Part shown: positions 7,779 through 16,878 of the stretch, piece after piece
Position numbering within the stretch: the stretch's first letter is position 1
Layout of the letters: each line of letters starts with the position of its first letter
IMG/VR virus record: IMGVR_UViG_3300031576_000023
Span: 21,329-85,328 of that record
Strand: one strand, 5' to 3'
Length of the DNA stretch: 64,000 nucleotides
Source: a virus
Position numbers and translations under genes: made by a program
Notes under the pieces: generated by a model
Told to the model about the DNA's origin: nothing
The model's database searches: none
What the model saw: the letters and a program-made list of their open reading frames with translations, nothing else

Positions 7779-8296
7779 CCATGAGCGCGCCTGCGAGCGC
7801 AGTGACCATGTCGGACGGAAAGACCGTCGCCGTCAACCCGCCAAGGTTCGACGGGTTCCTGCGGTTCATGGAGGCACTCGGCGACGAGAACCTGCCCATG
7901 CCGGACCTGGCGAAGTCGGGGGTGAACGAGTGGCTCGACCAACTGAAGCAGGACGTGTCGCGCGCGGCTGGACAGGACGAGATTCGCGCCATGGCCATCC
8001 GGCAGCAGGTGATCCTGGTGGGCCTTCTGGCGGACGTCGTGTCTCACAACCTGGAGACGCTCTGGCGGTGGTTGCTGCGGTCGCCGTCGCTGCTTGCCAT
8101 CCTCGTCACGTCTTGCACCGGTAAGACCCAGGCCGAGCTGGACCAGCACTCGGCAGGGGAGTTCATGCGGCTCGCAACCGCCTCGTGGCTCGCGATGCGC
8201 CAAGACGGCGTGCTGGAGGGCTTCGGCAGTTTTTTCGGCGCGTTGCTTCCGCGCCTGTCAAGCCGCCCTGGGAGCACGACGCAGCAGGCCGCGTGA
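7775..8296 (+). CDS. Tail assembly chaperone (gpG-like)
   Basis: 173 residues; helical, acidic N-terminal part (FDGFLRFMEALG). It lies between the tube and tape measure genes, the place of the lambda G/GT pair. Near its 3' end is a T-TTT-TTC slippery heptamer, and the -1 frame continues into the next ORF. It should bind the tape measure during tail assembly. Confidence 0.6.
   Translation: MTMSAPASAVTMSDGKTVAVNPPRFDGFLRFMEALGDENLPMPDLAKSGVNEWLDQLKQDVSRAAGQDEIRAMAIRQQVILVGLLADVVSHNLETLWRWLLRSPSLLAILVTSCTGKTQAELDQHSAGEFMRLATASWLAMRQDGVLEGFGSFFGALLPRLSSRPGSTTQQAA
8230..8236 (+). other. Putative -1 programmed frameshift site (T TTT TTC)
   Basis: The heptamer lies in the zero frame as AGT TTT TTC. 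Slipping back one base gives CGG CGC GTT..., which is open through 8763, producing a fusion of the two chaperone ORFs as in lambda gpG-T. The downstream ORF also has its own GTG start at 8293, so both modes are possible. Confidence 0.55.
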
Positions 8297-8763
8297 CCGA
8301 AACCGTGTACACGGGCAGCTACGGCGTCGCGGCCAGGAGAATCCTCGTCACGCTCGCGAGCGTCACGGGGTGGGGGCTGGCCGAGCTGGAGGGACTCATG
8401 GCAAGCCGCGCACTTAGACTTTCTCTGTCGTGCCTTGAGCACCTGGCGGACGAGCTGGAGGCGCAGCTCACGGCCGCGGCGATGCCGGTCGCGCTGTTGG
8501 CTGGCAAGAGCGAGGCGTTCGACCACGCTTGGCACCGTATACTCAGGATGCGCGGCGGCGAGGTCGTCTGGGACCCGCAGGAGGCCGCCGGGATCAAGGA
8601 GATCGAGCGCGAGATGTGCGAGGCGTATCCGTGGTACGAGGACTCGCTGCGGCTCGACAGAGTGTGGCGCGAGTACGGCTCGTCCGGACCGAAGCGGAAC
8701 CCGGACCAGCACAGCCGTATGGTGACGCCGCCGGGGTTCCCGAACTTGATAACGGGGATGTGA
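8293..8763 (+). CDS. Tail assembly chaperone, T-like part
   Basis: 156 residues if begun at GTG 8293 (4-base overlap with the previous stop); longer if made by the -1 frameshift. Mostly helical, with PWYEDSLRLDRVWREYG near the end. Position after a gpG-like gene and before minor tail genes gives the assignment. Confidence 0.5.
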   Translation: MTETVYTGSYGVAARRILVTLASVTGWGLAELEGLMASRALRLSLSCLEHLADELEAQLTAAAMPVALLAGKSEAFDHAWHRILRMRGGEVVWDPQEAAGIKEIEREMCEAYPWYEDSLRLDRVWREYGSSGPKRNPDQHSRMVTPPGFPNLITGM

Positions 8764-8764
8764 C

Positions 8765-9142
8765 GTGCCCCTGGCCATCACAGTGACACTGGTGAGCGGC
8801 GCCGACACTGCGACGTTCCGCGCGCTGCCGCCGAGTACCGAGGCGCCGGTCAGCGTGCCGGGCGTCATCCACAGGTCGGCCGGCGGCGCCCTCGTGCACT
8901 ACAAGGTCGGCGCGGCATACCACGAGGTCGTCCTTCAGGTGCAGCACATGACCAACGCGCAAAAGGACACTCTGGAGAGCTTCTTCCGCACGCACTGGAG
9001 AGACGCAATCACTTACACGGACGAGAACGGAAACGCCTTCGCCGCGTGCAAGATCATGGAGGGCTCGCTCGCGCTGCGCAAGGACTACAAGAACAGTTGG
9101 CACTGCTCGCTCAGGATGCAGCTCCCGAGCGTGCTGAAGTAA
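8765..9142 (+). CDS. Minor tail protein
   Basis: 125 residues from GTG 8765. Beta-rich, with YHEVVLQVQHMTNAQ, then ESFFRTHW and IMEGSLALRKDYK, resembling small distal-tail or tail-fibre-associated proteins. Directly before the tape measure. Precise role unclear. Confidence 0.45.
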   Translation: MPLAITVTLVSGADTATFRALPPSTEAPVSVPGVIHRSAGGALVHYKVGAAYHEVVLQVQHMTNAQKDTLESFFRTHWRDAITYTDENGNAFAACKIMEGSLALRKDYKNSWHCSLRMQLPSVLK

Positions 9143-9158
9143 CAGACACCAGGTCTTT

Positions 9159-11936
9159 ATGGCAGCGACGATCTTCGAGGTCCTGGCAGGCAGGCTGAGC
9201 TTGGAGACTGGCCCGTTCGAGCAGTCCCTCCAAAAAGCCAGGGGCGCGATGTCGTCGTTCACCGCCGGCCTAGCCAGCGCCGCCGGGATCATCACCGGCT
9301 TCGGCGCTGCGCTGGCCGGGCTGGCCGGCATCGCGACCGGTATCGGCCTGATCAAGGAGGCCATTTCGTCTGCTGCCGAGGCGGAGGTAGTCCAGGTGCG
9401 CCTCGGCATCGCCGTGCGCAACATGGGCCAGGCGGCCGGCGTCACGAGCGAATTCCTGAACGACCTCGCCAACCAGCTACAGCGCACGACAGTCGCCACG
9501 GACGACGCGATTATCGAGATGGGCACGATGCTCTTGAAGATGGAGAACATCAAGGGCACGGACATGTTCGAGCGGGCCATCCGCGGCGCGCTCGACCTCT
9601 CGGCCGCGACCGGTCAGGACGCGACCGGCGCGATGAACATGCTGGCCAGGGCGATGGAGGACCCGGCCCACGGAATGATGATGCTCAGAAGGTCGGGCAT
9701 CATGTTCTCCGAGGAGATCAAGGAGGCGATGCAGGTCCTGGTGCTGGAGGGCCGGCACGCAGAGGCGCAGTTGATCCTGCTTGGCGAGGTGAACAAGCGA
9801 TTCGTCGGTGCCGCCGAGGAATACGCCAAGACCTTCCAGGGCGAGTTCATGAACTTTCGCAAGATGGTCGGCGAGGCCCTGGAGGCGCTCGGCAAGCCAC
9901 TCATCGAAGTGCTCACGCCCTACATGGCGCGGTTCAAGGAGTGGGCTACGTTCGCCGCCGACTGGATCACCGAGAATCAGCCAATTATCAAACGGTGGAT
10001 CGCAACCACGATTCGAGACATCGAAGACGGCTTGCGCTCGATCATACATTTCTTCGACAGACTGATTGTGAGCGCCAGGACCTTCCGTCTTCTGATGGGG
10101 GGAGTGGTGGGATGGGCCGCGCTAGCTTACGGCGAACCTGTTGTTGCCCAGATTAGAGGCGCCGCGCCGGACGGTACGCCGGACGGTACGCCGATGGCAC
10201 CGCCTCCTCCACCCGCGCAGCCCGGAAAAGAACCAGGGGATGTTGAATGGACGGCAGCTATTCGCGCTTTAGCCGCCGGCCGCCCTGCCGAGGCTCCAGG
10301 CGGCGTGGATATCAAGGGCCTGCCCAGCCTGGAAACGGCCAAGGCCCGCAAAGCCCTGATAGACGTCGAGAAGGAAATCGCCGAGCACCCAGAGGCAGCC
10401 GCCCTCATCGGCCTCGGGCTGCCGACGCAGGACGCCGTGCAGAAACTGAAGCAGCGGCAGCAGGCTCTGCAGGAGATCAAGCAGCGCGCCGTCCAGAGCG
10501 AGGGGCAGGCCGGCATATTCGGGGCCGAGGGCCTGTTCGGCGCCAGCCCAGACAAGAACAAAGCCGTGGCCGGAAAGCTCCTCAACCAGCTCGGAGATGC
10601 GCTCAAGCAGCAACTCAGCGGCGAGACGTTCGACCCGGTGTTCACGGAGGGCCTGCTGCTGGCGTACCGCGGCGCTCTTGAGAAGATGCCGGGCGTCACC
10701 GAGGACCAGCTAGACGACATCGAAAGGTCTGTCCGCAAGACCATCGACAAGCTGATGGAGATGCCGCCGGCCCTCAGAGGCGCGTTCAGCGACGCCTTCA
10801 GCGGGATCGCGCAGGACGCAGCCACGCTCGGGAAACAGATCGACCAGCAGACATCGATCTTCGTCAAGGATGAAGACCCAGTCATGGGCATGCTCGGCCT
10901 GGTCGGGAGATCAGGAGGAGAGGTGACCAGGCAGGGCCGGCGCGGCGCTGCCGGCGAGATGCGCCGCATGATCAAGGAATCTGGCGGCTCGGGGGCCACC
11001 AACGAGCAGTTGGACCAGCTCCGCATGATGCGCCAAGGCGTCCTGGAAGCCATGCAGGCCATCAACGTCGCAGAGGGGGCTGCCAGGGAGGTCGCCGTCA
11101 AAAACGCGATGGGCATGCAACAGGCGTTCCTGGGGGCGTTCCAGAACATCGCGCAGGGCGGCACAGGACTGTTCCAGGGGCTCGTGGATGACGCGCAGAA
11201 GGCGGCTGCGGGCGTGCAGGGGGCCGCGAACCGCATGGGCGGGGCCTTCGACGACGCGCGCGCCAGGAGGTCGCAGCGCGCGGCCATGCGTGGGCCTGGC
11301 GTCGGCGCCGCCGGGTTCGGGCTTGTCAGCGGCATAGGCAGTATGTTGCAGCGCGCCTTCAACAGCAGCCTTGGGAATGCGTTCGGCGGGCTGGGCATGC
11401 TGGAGCACATCCAGGCCCTGATGTCCATTGATCCGGCTGCCGGCCTCGACCTGGCCATCTCGAACACGAACGCGCAGCTCCAAGCCTTGTACGGAAACCT
11501 GGTTCGCACTGGCGAGTCCGGCGGCTTCGGAGCCGGGTTTCCAGGCTCCAGTAACCTTCCCTACCTGCTGACGCTTCCAACGCAGGCTTCGCAGACGGCT
11601 GCCTGGCTCAAAGACCTGCTGGATACGCTCTTGCAGCAGCGGTCCATGCTGGGTTCGGCGCATGGCATGGCTGGCGGAGGAGTAGTCACGCGGCCCACGT
11701 TCGCCATGCTGGGCGAGTCTGGGCCGGAGGCGGTGATACCGCTCAGCGGTCCTCGCACCTACATGGGCGGCGTCAACGTGACCGTGAACCTCCCGAATGC
11801 CAGGGTCACTCCGCAGTTGGCCGGCGACATAGCCGACGCCCTTGAAAGAGAGCTGGCGCGCCGCGGGACCGATGGCCTTGGACGAAGCCCGCTCAGGTCT
11901 CCCAGGAACACGAGCAGCAGATTCGTCAACAGGTAA
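9159..11936 (+). CDS. Tail tape measure protein
   Basis: 925 residues, the longest gene here. The N-terminal third is a helical region with a hydrophobic stretch (about 38-72) and a lambda-H/phage-tail module; the middle has long coiled-coil helices and a Pro-rich linker (about 345-355); the end holds GVVTRPTFAMLGESGPEAVIP, a motif often found at the C-terminus of tape measure proteins. At about 0.15 nm per residue it predicts a tail near 140 nm, pointing to a long flexible siphovirus tail. Confidence 0.85.
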   Translation: MAATIFEVLAGRLSLETGPFEQSLQKARGAMSSFTAGLASAAGIITGFGAALAGLAGIATGIGLIKEAISSAAEAEVVQVRLGIAVRNMGQAAGVTSEFLNDLANQLQRTTVATDDAIIEMGTMLLKMENIKGTDMFERAIRGALDLSAATGQDATGAMNMLARAMEDPAHGMMMLRRSGIMFSEEIKEAMQVLVLEGRHAEAQLILLGEVNKRFVGAAEEYAKTFQGEFMNFRKMVGEALEALGKPLIEVLTPYMARFKEWATFAADWITENQPIIKRWIATTIRDIEDGLRSIIHFFDRLIVSARTFRLLMGGVVGWAALAYGEPVVAQIRGAAPDGTPDGTPMAPPPPPAQPGKEPGDVEWTAAIRALAAGRPAEAPGGVDIKGLPSLETAKARKALIDVEKEIAEHPEAAALIGLGLPTQDAVQKLKQRQQALQEIKQRAVQSEGQAGIFGAEGLFGASPDKNKAVAGKLLNQLGDALKQQLSGETFDPVFTEGLLLAYRGALEKMPGVTEDQLDDIERSVRKTIDKLMEMPPALRGAFSDAFSGIAQDAATLGKQIDQQTSIFVKDEDPVMGMLGLVGRSGGEVTRQGRRGAAGEMRRMIKESGGSGATNEQLDQLRMMRQGVLEAMQAINVAEGAAREVAVKNAMGMQQAFLGAFQNIAQGGTGLFQGLVDDAQKAAAGVQGAANRMGGAFDDARARRSQRAAMRGPGVGAAGFGLVSGIGSMLQRAFNSSLGNAFGGLGMLEHIQALMSIDPAAGLDLAISNTNAQLQALYGNLVRTGESGGFGAGFPGSSNLPYLLTLPTQASQTAAWLKDLLDTLLQQRSMLGSAHGMAGGGVVTRPTFAMLGESGPEAVIPLSGPRTYMGGVNVTVNLPNARVTPQLAGDIADALERELARRGTDGLGRSPLRSPRNTSSRFVNR

Positions 11937-11954
11937 GGTGAAACGGAGAACCAC

Positions 11955-12164
11955 ATGGACGAGGCGCACCACAAGCAGTTCGTGGAGGCCATGAGCAGGG
12001 CGACGGCGCGCGACGGGCAGATGGCTGCGTACACGGGGATCGTGCGGTCGATAGTCAACCCTGACGTCTGGATGCTGATTACCAGGCGGGCCGTCGAGCT
12101 GGCGGTGATCGGCGACGCCAATGCGCGGGACTGGCTCACTGAGATACTTTTCCATGGAGAGTAG
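11955..12164 (+). CDS. Small tail-region protein, 69 aa
   Basis: Helical protein (MDEAHHKQFVEAMSRATARD) with a normal ribosome site, placed between the tape measure and further virion genes. No family recognised. Confidence 0.5.
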   Translation: MDEAHHKQFVEAMSRATARDGQMAAYTGIVRSIVNPDVWMLITRRAVELAVIGDANARDWLTEILFHGE

Positions 12165-12184
12165 GGGAGACTAAGGAGACGACG

Positions 12185-12679
12185 ATGGCAACCAAGGTCG
12201 AGTACGCCGCCAAGGTCACGGTGCTGGAGACGCTCTCGACAGCCGTTCCGGGCGCGGCCGACCCTACCCTCACCCAGGCGGGCTACAACACCGAGGGCTC
12301 TTTCAGCTCGACGAGTACGCCCCCGACTACCAAAAGCGTCGTGAACACTGTCGCCCTGGTCGCCGGCGCCAAGACGATCGACCTGACGGCGCTGACCGGC
12401 ATCAACGGCGCGACCGTGGACTTCACTGGCCTCAAGGTGCAGTTCGTGAAGTGCCGCAACCCGTCGGCCAATACCGGCGCGATCACGGTCCAGGCCGGCG
12501 CAGCCAACGCCTACAACCTGCTGGGCGCCTCGTGGAAGGTGATCCTCCAGACCGGCGACGAGTTCACATGGAAGGGCAGCGATGACTCTGGCGTGCCGGA
12601 CGTGGCTTCCGGCGTCAAGAACATCGACTTGGCGGGGACCGGTACGGAGAGCCTTGAGGTCGTCCTCGTAGCCGGCTGA
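12185..12679 (+). CDS. Virion structural protein, beta-rich, 164 aa
   Basis: Repeated Thr/Gly-rich strands (KTIDLTALTGINGATVDFTG, GAITVQAGAANAYNL) look like a beta-sandwich that could decorate the tail. Similar in style to the protein at 16171, which shares a strand-rich layout. No enzymatic motif. Confidence 0.5.
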   Translation: MATKVEYAAKVTVLETLSTAVPGAADPTLTQAGYNTEGSFSSTSTPPTTKSVVNTVALVAGAKTIDLTALTGINGATVDFTGLKVQFVKCRNPSANTGAITVQAGAANAYNLLGASWKVILQTGDEFTWKGSDDSGVPDVASGVKNIDLAGTGTESLEVVLVAG

Positions 12680-12710
12680 CGAAAAGGCAACTGAAAGGCT
12701 AGCGATAACG

Positions 12711-13172
12711 ATGGCACTTTTGCAGTTCACCGTGATCGAAAAGTTCGTGATCCAGGCTGGGGTGCCTGTTACGGTGCTTCTCTGGCGAGACAACCAAGTG
12801 TCAGCCGCAGGGTTGGCTGCGCCAACCGTATTGCCGCGAAAGCAGTACGCCGACATCGTGCAATCGGTGAACCACGAGTTCCAAACGCTGATCAAACAGG
12901 GGAACCCCGGCCTCACCGCAGTTCCGATCACCGACAAAATACACTTCCGCCACGAGGTCGAGGCCGACGGCCGATGGCACTTGCACGCGAAGTGCGGCCA
13001 GGGACAGCTAGCCTTAACGTATGACGTCTACTGGAATCCGGCGGACGACACGATCCGCCAGGAGCGTCCCAAGGCGTTCCAGGTCGAGTATGCGACGTAC
13101 CTGCTCTCGATTCAGCAGTTGACCGGATTCCTGAATGGGATCGCGCACATAGCCGGAACTGCTACTCTATAG
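12711..13172 (+). CDS. Hypothetical tail-region protein, 153 aa
   Basis: Mixed alpha/beta protein without recognised domain; contains KIHFRHEVEADGRWHLHAKC. Its stop lies 2 bases before the next tail gene, so it is part of the tail operon. Confidence 0.45.
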   Translation: MALLQFTVIEKFVIQAGVPVTVLLWRDNQVSAAGLAAPTVLPRKQYADIVQSVNHEFQTLIKQGNPGLTAVPITDKIHFRHEVEADGRWHLHAKCGQGQLALTYDVYWNPADDTIRQERPKAFQVEYATYLLSIQQLTGFLNGIAHIAGTATL

Positions 13173-13174
13173 CC

Positions 13175-15439
13175 ATGGCGCGCACTTTTCCGGCAGACTT
13201 CACGGCGGTCATGGATGACAAATCATCGGCGCCGTACATGATTCTGGAAATTCAGTGGGCGGGGGTAACTTTAACAAAGTACTACCTGGACCGCGGGAGC
13301 ACGGACTTCACGGCCAGCGGGACCAGAGTGCCTACCAGCGGTATCGGAACGTCGAAGGTCATGGAGTGGGGGGGTATCGGCCTGTCGCTCAAGGAGGGCC
13401 AGGTCGGGGCCGTGGATCAGACGGCCATCAAGCTCGACGACGCGGCTGGCGAGCTGACGGCGATCCTGAACCTGGAGTGCAAGCAGCGCAAAACCATCAA
13501 GGTCTGGCGCATGTTCGACGACGCTACGGTCACTTGGCCAGCAGATGCCGCGCTGATGCTCCAGGGGACACTGCGGCCGTTCGACTGGTCAGGCGCTGAC
13601 AACCAGCTCACCTTGAACATCCGTGACGGGTCGGACCTGCTGACGCACGACGTGAGCTGCATCGCCAAGCAAGCTGTGTTCACGACGATCCCCAAGGAAA
13701 GCCGCGACCGAAACATCCCGCTGGCCTGGGGGAACGCCAAGCGCGTCGAGGCTCTGCTCGTAGGCCGGCCGTGGGAGACAAGAATACTCCAGGGGATCGA
13801 CGGCAGCTACGACCAGGACGTGGCGATCTCGGACCACCCGACCGACCTCGGCGTGACGCCGGAAGTCAGCATGCAGGCGTGGCTGAACGGCGATCCGGTG
13901 ACGGTGACTTTTCACCAGTCGGCCGACCCGGACAACGTCTACTCGACGGTCACGGTTAAGTCCACGGCCAACCAGGTCGTCGCCACGGCCGTCGCCGTCT
14001 ACACGTTCGACACGGCCACGAATAGGTTTATGGTCATCCCCACGGCGGCCGTGACGCCCTACGAGCGCCGCGACGTGCTGACCAGCCTGATCCGCGCGGG
14101 CGATCCGGTCCTGGTGTTCTTGTCCGACACGACTCTCAGCTCGACCACGACGCCGCCCTACGGCTGGAACCAGACGACGGTCAACCAGCTCACGGCTCAC
14201 ACTCCCTGGCCGGACCACTACAAGCTGACCGTGACTGATGCCAACGTGAACCTGAAGGCCCTGCCTGGCGCGCACGTCAAGTTTCAGATGGGCACGACCA
14301 ACAGGCCGCCGGCGCCGGCCGGCTCGCTGCTGACGGCCTACGATGGCAAGTACATCTACGCCGCCAGCGCGCTGCCCAGCAAGGCGGTGGACATCGTCGA
14401 GGGGTACGGGCAGTTGCCGGACCAGTTCGGCGAGCGGCGCAAGGACTTCATCGTCATCGGAAACTTCATCGGGGACGAGCTGCAATCCGGGACGTGCTTC
14501 GAGAACCAGCTCAACCCGGACGGGTATTTCACGATCAACCTGGACGACGACACCTGGGCTTCGGCGCCGGGCGGCGGCCTCGGTCGAAACATCACGACGA
14601 TCACGTTTCCTCTGGCGCCGCGGTTCATGTGCCCGCAGCTCGACGACAACAGAATCTGGGTGACGCTCAAGGGAGTCGAGGACGTCGGGGACTCGTTCGG
14701 AAACTTGATTACGAATCCGGCGCGCGTGATCCAGAAGTATCTGGAGCACGCCAAGCTGATGAACGTCGGCGCGGCGAACGTGAACCAGGCCAGCTTCAAC
14801 ACGGCCGCGACTACCCTGACGGCTTTCAAGGTCGGCTGGGCGCAGACAGAGCCGATGGAGGGTCTGGCCCTATTGCAGGAGCTGGCGCGGCAGTGCCATT
14901 CCGTCGTGTTCTTCGACCAGGGCCAGGTATACATAACAGTCTTGCGCAACACGGCCGGCACGAGCGCCAAGACGTTCGACACGGTCGCCAACGACAACAT
15001 CCTGCTGGGGGCCGTGTCCCTGGAGGAGAGCCCGGTCGAGGACGTGGTCAACGAGCTGACGTTTAAGTGGCGGCAGGCGTGGGACGACATCACCGGGCAC
15101 AAGCCGATGGACGTGAAGGGCAGCAACGCGGCCAGCGTCACGGCATTCGGCAAGATGGCCAGGGAGATGGGGTTCGACCTGTACTGGCGGCGCGCGGACG
15201 TCGAGAGCGAGGTCGCGTTCTGGCTGGCGCGGTGGACGACGATCTACCGGCACGTCAAGCTGAGCGTGTTCCACGACGGGTTGAGCCTCCAGCCGGGCGA
15301 CTGGATAACCGTCAGCTACATCGACGGCGAGGCCCGCACGATCCTCTCGGCGCAGGTGATGGAGGTCAGGTCTGTGCGTGACACCGGCTTGCAGGGGCTC
15401 GTCGAGATCGAAGGCAGATTCGCGAAGTACACGTACTAA
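13175..15439 (+). CDS. Large minor tail protein (hub/baseplate-like)
   Basis: 754 residues. The start (PYMILEIQWAGVTLTKYYLD) and the part near 600-740 (LSLQPGDWITVSYIDGE) resemble tail hub proteins that follow the tape measure in siphoviruses and organise the tail tip. No lysin motif was seen. Confidence 0.6.
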   Translation: MARTFPADFTAVMDDKSSAPYMILEIQWAGVTLTKYYLDRGSTDFTASGTRVPTSGIGTSKVMEWGGIGLSLKEGQVGAVDQTAIKLDDAAGELTAILNLECKQRKTIKVWRMFDDATVTWPADAALMLQGTLRPFDWSGADNQLTLNIRDGSDLLTHDVSCIAKQAVFTTIPKESRDRNIPLAWGNAKRVEALLVGRPWETRILQGIDGSYDQDVAISDHPTDLGVTPEVSMQAWLNGDPVTVTFHQSADPDNVYSTVTVKSTANQVVATAVAVYTFDTATNRFMVIPTAAVTPYERRDVLTSLIRAGDPVLVFLSDTTLSSTTTPPYGWNQTTVNQLTAHTPWPDHYKLTVTDANVNLKALPGAHVKFQMGTTNRPPAPAGSLLTAYDGKYIYAASALPSKAVDIVEGYGQLPDQFGERRKDFIVIGNFIGDELQSGTCFENQLNPDGYFTINLDDDTWASAPGGGLGRNITTITFPLAPRFMCPQLDDNRIWVTLKGVEDVGDSFGNLITNPARVIQKYLEHAKLMNVGAANVNQASFNTAATTLTAFKVGWAQTEPMEGLALLQELARQCHSVVFFDQGQVYITVLRNTAGTSAKTFDTVANDNILLGAVSLEESPVEDVVNELTFKWRQAWDDITGHKPMDVKGSNAASVTAFGKMAREMGFDLYWRRADVESEVAFWLARWTTIYRHVKLSVFHDGLSLQPGDWITVSYIDGEARTILSAQVMEVRSVRDTGLQGLVEIEGRFAKYTY

Positions 15440-15448
15440 GTTGGCAAC

Positions 15449-16123
15449 ATGGCCTGCCTCCCGCTGATCCCTGACGCGACGCCTTGGCACGGGCCGCTAC
15501 AAGGCGGAGGCAGTGTTTCTACGCCGGAGTTGGACTTCGGATTCATGGTATTCGGCCAGGCTGCTGGCCAAGCGATCTCTGGGACTTCTGATGTCAAGAT
15601 TCTTTTCCTGGGCGTGATGGGGCGAAATATAAGCTTCGTCACAAACGGAATACAGGTTACGAACGCTGGGTACTGGCTCGTCATGGCGCGCGCGGATGTA
15701 TTTGGAACTGATGTGACTTCATGCACGATGTGGATTTACAAGAACGGATTCAGGTTTGCCGCTAACGGCTACACAACCATCCAGTTTAATGCTACGTCGC
15801 CGGGATACGCCACGATCTGCGTCATGCAGGTGATGAACCTAGCCGCCAACGACAAGGTACACATCTATCTGCAATACAGCACCAACAACGTCAATCACGC
15901 GATGCGAGAAGGTGCAACGTTCGCCATCGCGCGACTGGCGACCAATGCAACGGTGTTCGGTAGCGGCGGCAGTGGTGGCGGCTCGAACCCTCCGTCAACC
16001 GGCGGCTCTGGAACCGGCGGCCCGACTCCGTCAGCGCCGTCGCCGACCGGCAGCCCGGATGTCGCACGGTTCGGCAGCGGCACGAGCGGCGCCGGCGGCG
16101 GGCCAGGACACGCCAGGGGCTAG
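15449..16123 (+). CDS. Putative receptor-binding tail protein, C1q/TNF-like jelly roll
   Basis: 224 residues. Residues about 60-165 have the pattern of a C1q-like jelly roll: VTNAGYWLVMARADVFG, CTMWIYKNG, a strand around ICVMQVMNLAANDKVHIYL and a final FAIARL. The last 55 residues are Gly/Ser/Pro-rich and probably flexible. Such trimeric domains occur at phage fibre tips. Fold assignment is by pattern only. Confidence 0.45.
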   Translation: MACLPLIPDATPWHGPLQGGGSVSTPELDFGFMVFGQAAGQAISGTSDVKILFLGVMGRNISFVTNGIQVTNAGYWLVMARADVFGTDVTSCTMWIYKNGFRFAANGYTTIQFNATSPGYATICVMQVMNLAANDKVHIYLQYSTNNVNHAMREGATFAIARLATNATVFGSGGSGGGSNPPSTGGSGTGGPTPSAPSPTGSPDVARFGSGTSGAGGGPGHARG

Positions 16124-16170
16124 GCAAGCATGAGACTTTTCGAGTAACCTTCCACACGGAGATAGCTCAC

Positions 16171-16623
16171 ATGGCTGGAATCTTTTGGTCCGCGCAGACC
16201 GCCGAGATCACGACCGGCACAACAGTCAAGACGCTCTTGCAGGTAGCGTCAGGAGCGGCCGTCAACCTGATGGTCAAGGAGATTATCTGCTCGTTCAAGG
16301 GCACGGTGAACACCGACGCGCCAATCCTCGTCGAGGTTCTCAAGCAGACGGGCGCCGGAACCATGTCTGCCCTGACAGTGCGCAAGATCAACAATAACGC
16401 GGCGTCGCTCTCCATGACGGCGCTGCACACTGCAACCATTGAACCAGTCGACGGCGGCGTTGTCCTGGACAGACAAGAGGTCCATCCGCAAGGCGGCAGG
16501 TACTACTGGGTGCCTCCCAACAACTGCCCTGGCCTGGAGGTCGAAGCCGGTGCCAGGCTTGGCCTGCGCGTGACGGCCGCAGTCTCCGTCTCCGCGCTCG
16601 CCTCCATGAAGGGCGAGGAGTAA
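16171..16623 (+). CDS. Virion structural protein, beta-rich, 150 aa
   Basis: Strand-rich protein (TTVKTLLQVASGAAVNLMVK, CPGLEVEAGARLGLRV) that resembles small decoration or fibre proteins. It follows the C1q-like protein with its own ribosome site. Role inferred from position. Confidence 0.45.
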   Translation: MAGIFWSAQTAEITTGTTVKTLLQVASGAAVNLMVKEIICSFKGTVNTDAPILVEVLKQTGAGTMSALTVRKINNNAASLSMTALHTATIEPVDGGVVLDRQEVHPQGGRYYWVPPNNCPGLEVEAGARLGLRVTAAVSVSALASMKGEE

Positions 16624-16631
16624 CAGCAACA

Positions 16632-16826
16632 ATGACGACATGGCAAGCGCTCTCCGACCGCCTGGACTCCGGCGATACCCAAGCTGCCGCGCTCGTGACC
16701 GAGACGGTCCTGAAAGCCCTGGCCGAGCTGTTCGTCGCGGACTTCTCCTCCTGGCAGGAGTTCAGCCGCCTCGTCAACAAGTCCTGGAGTCTCGGTCGCG
16801 TCTGCACGGAGTGCGACGAGGAGTGA
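16632..16826 (+). CDS. Small protein, 64 aa
   Basis: Helical, acidic, with two cysteines near the end (CTEC). Eight bases after the previous gene. The IS200/IS605-type element begins just behind its stop. Confidence 0.5.
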   Translation: MTTWQALSDRLDSGDTQAAALVTETVLKALAELFVADFSSWQEFSRLVNKSWSLGRVCTECDEE

Positions 16827-16845
16827 GGGCCGGCTGAGTCAAGTA

Positions 16846-16865
16846 CCGCCGGCTGAAGCCGGCGG
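16846..16865 (-). repeat. Right-end hairpin of the IS200/IS605-type element
   Basis: CCGCCGGC-TGAA-GCCGGCGG. It lies downstream of the tnpB stop on the minus strand; transcripts through it are candidates for the omega-RNA 3' end. Confidence 0.65.
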
Positions 16866-16878
16866 CTTGTAAGTAGTC

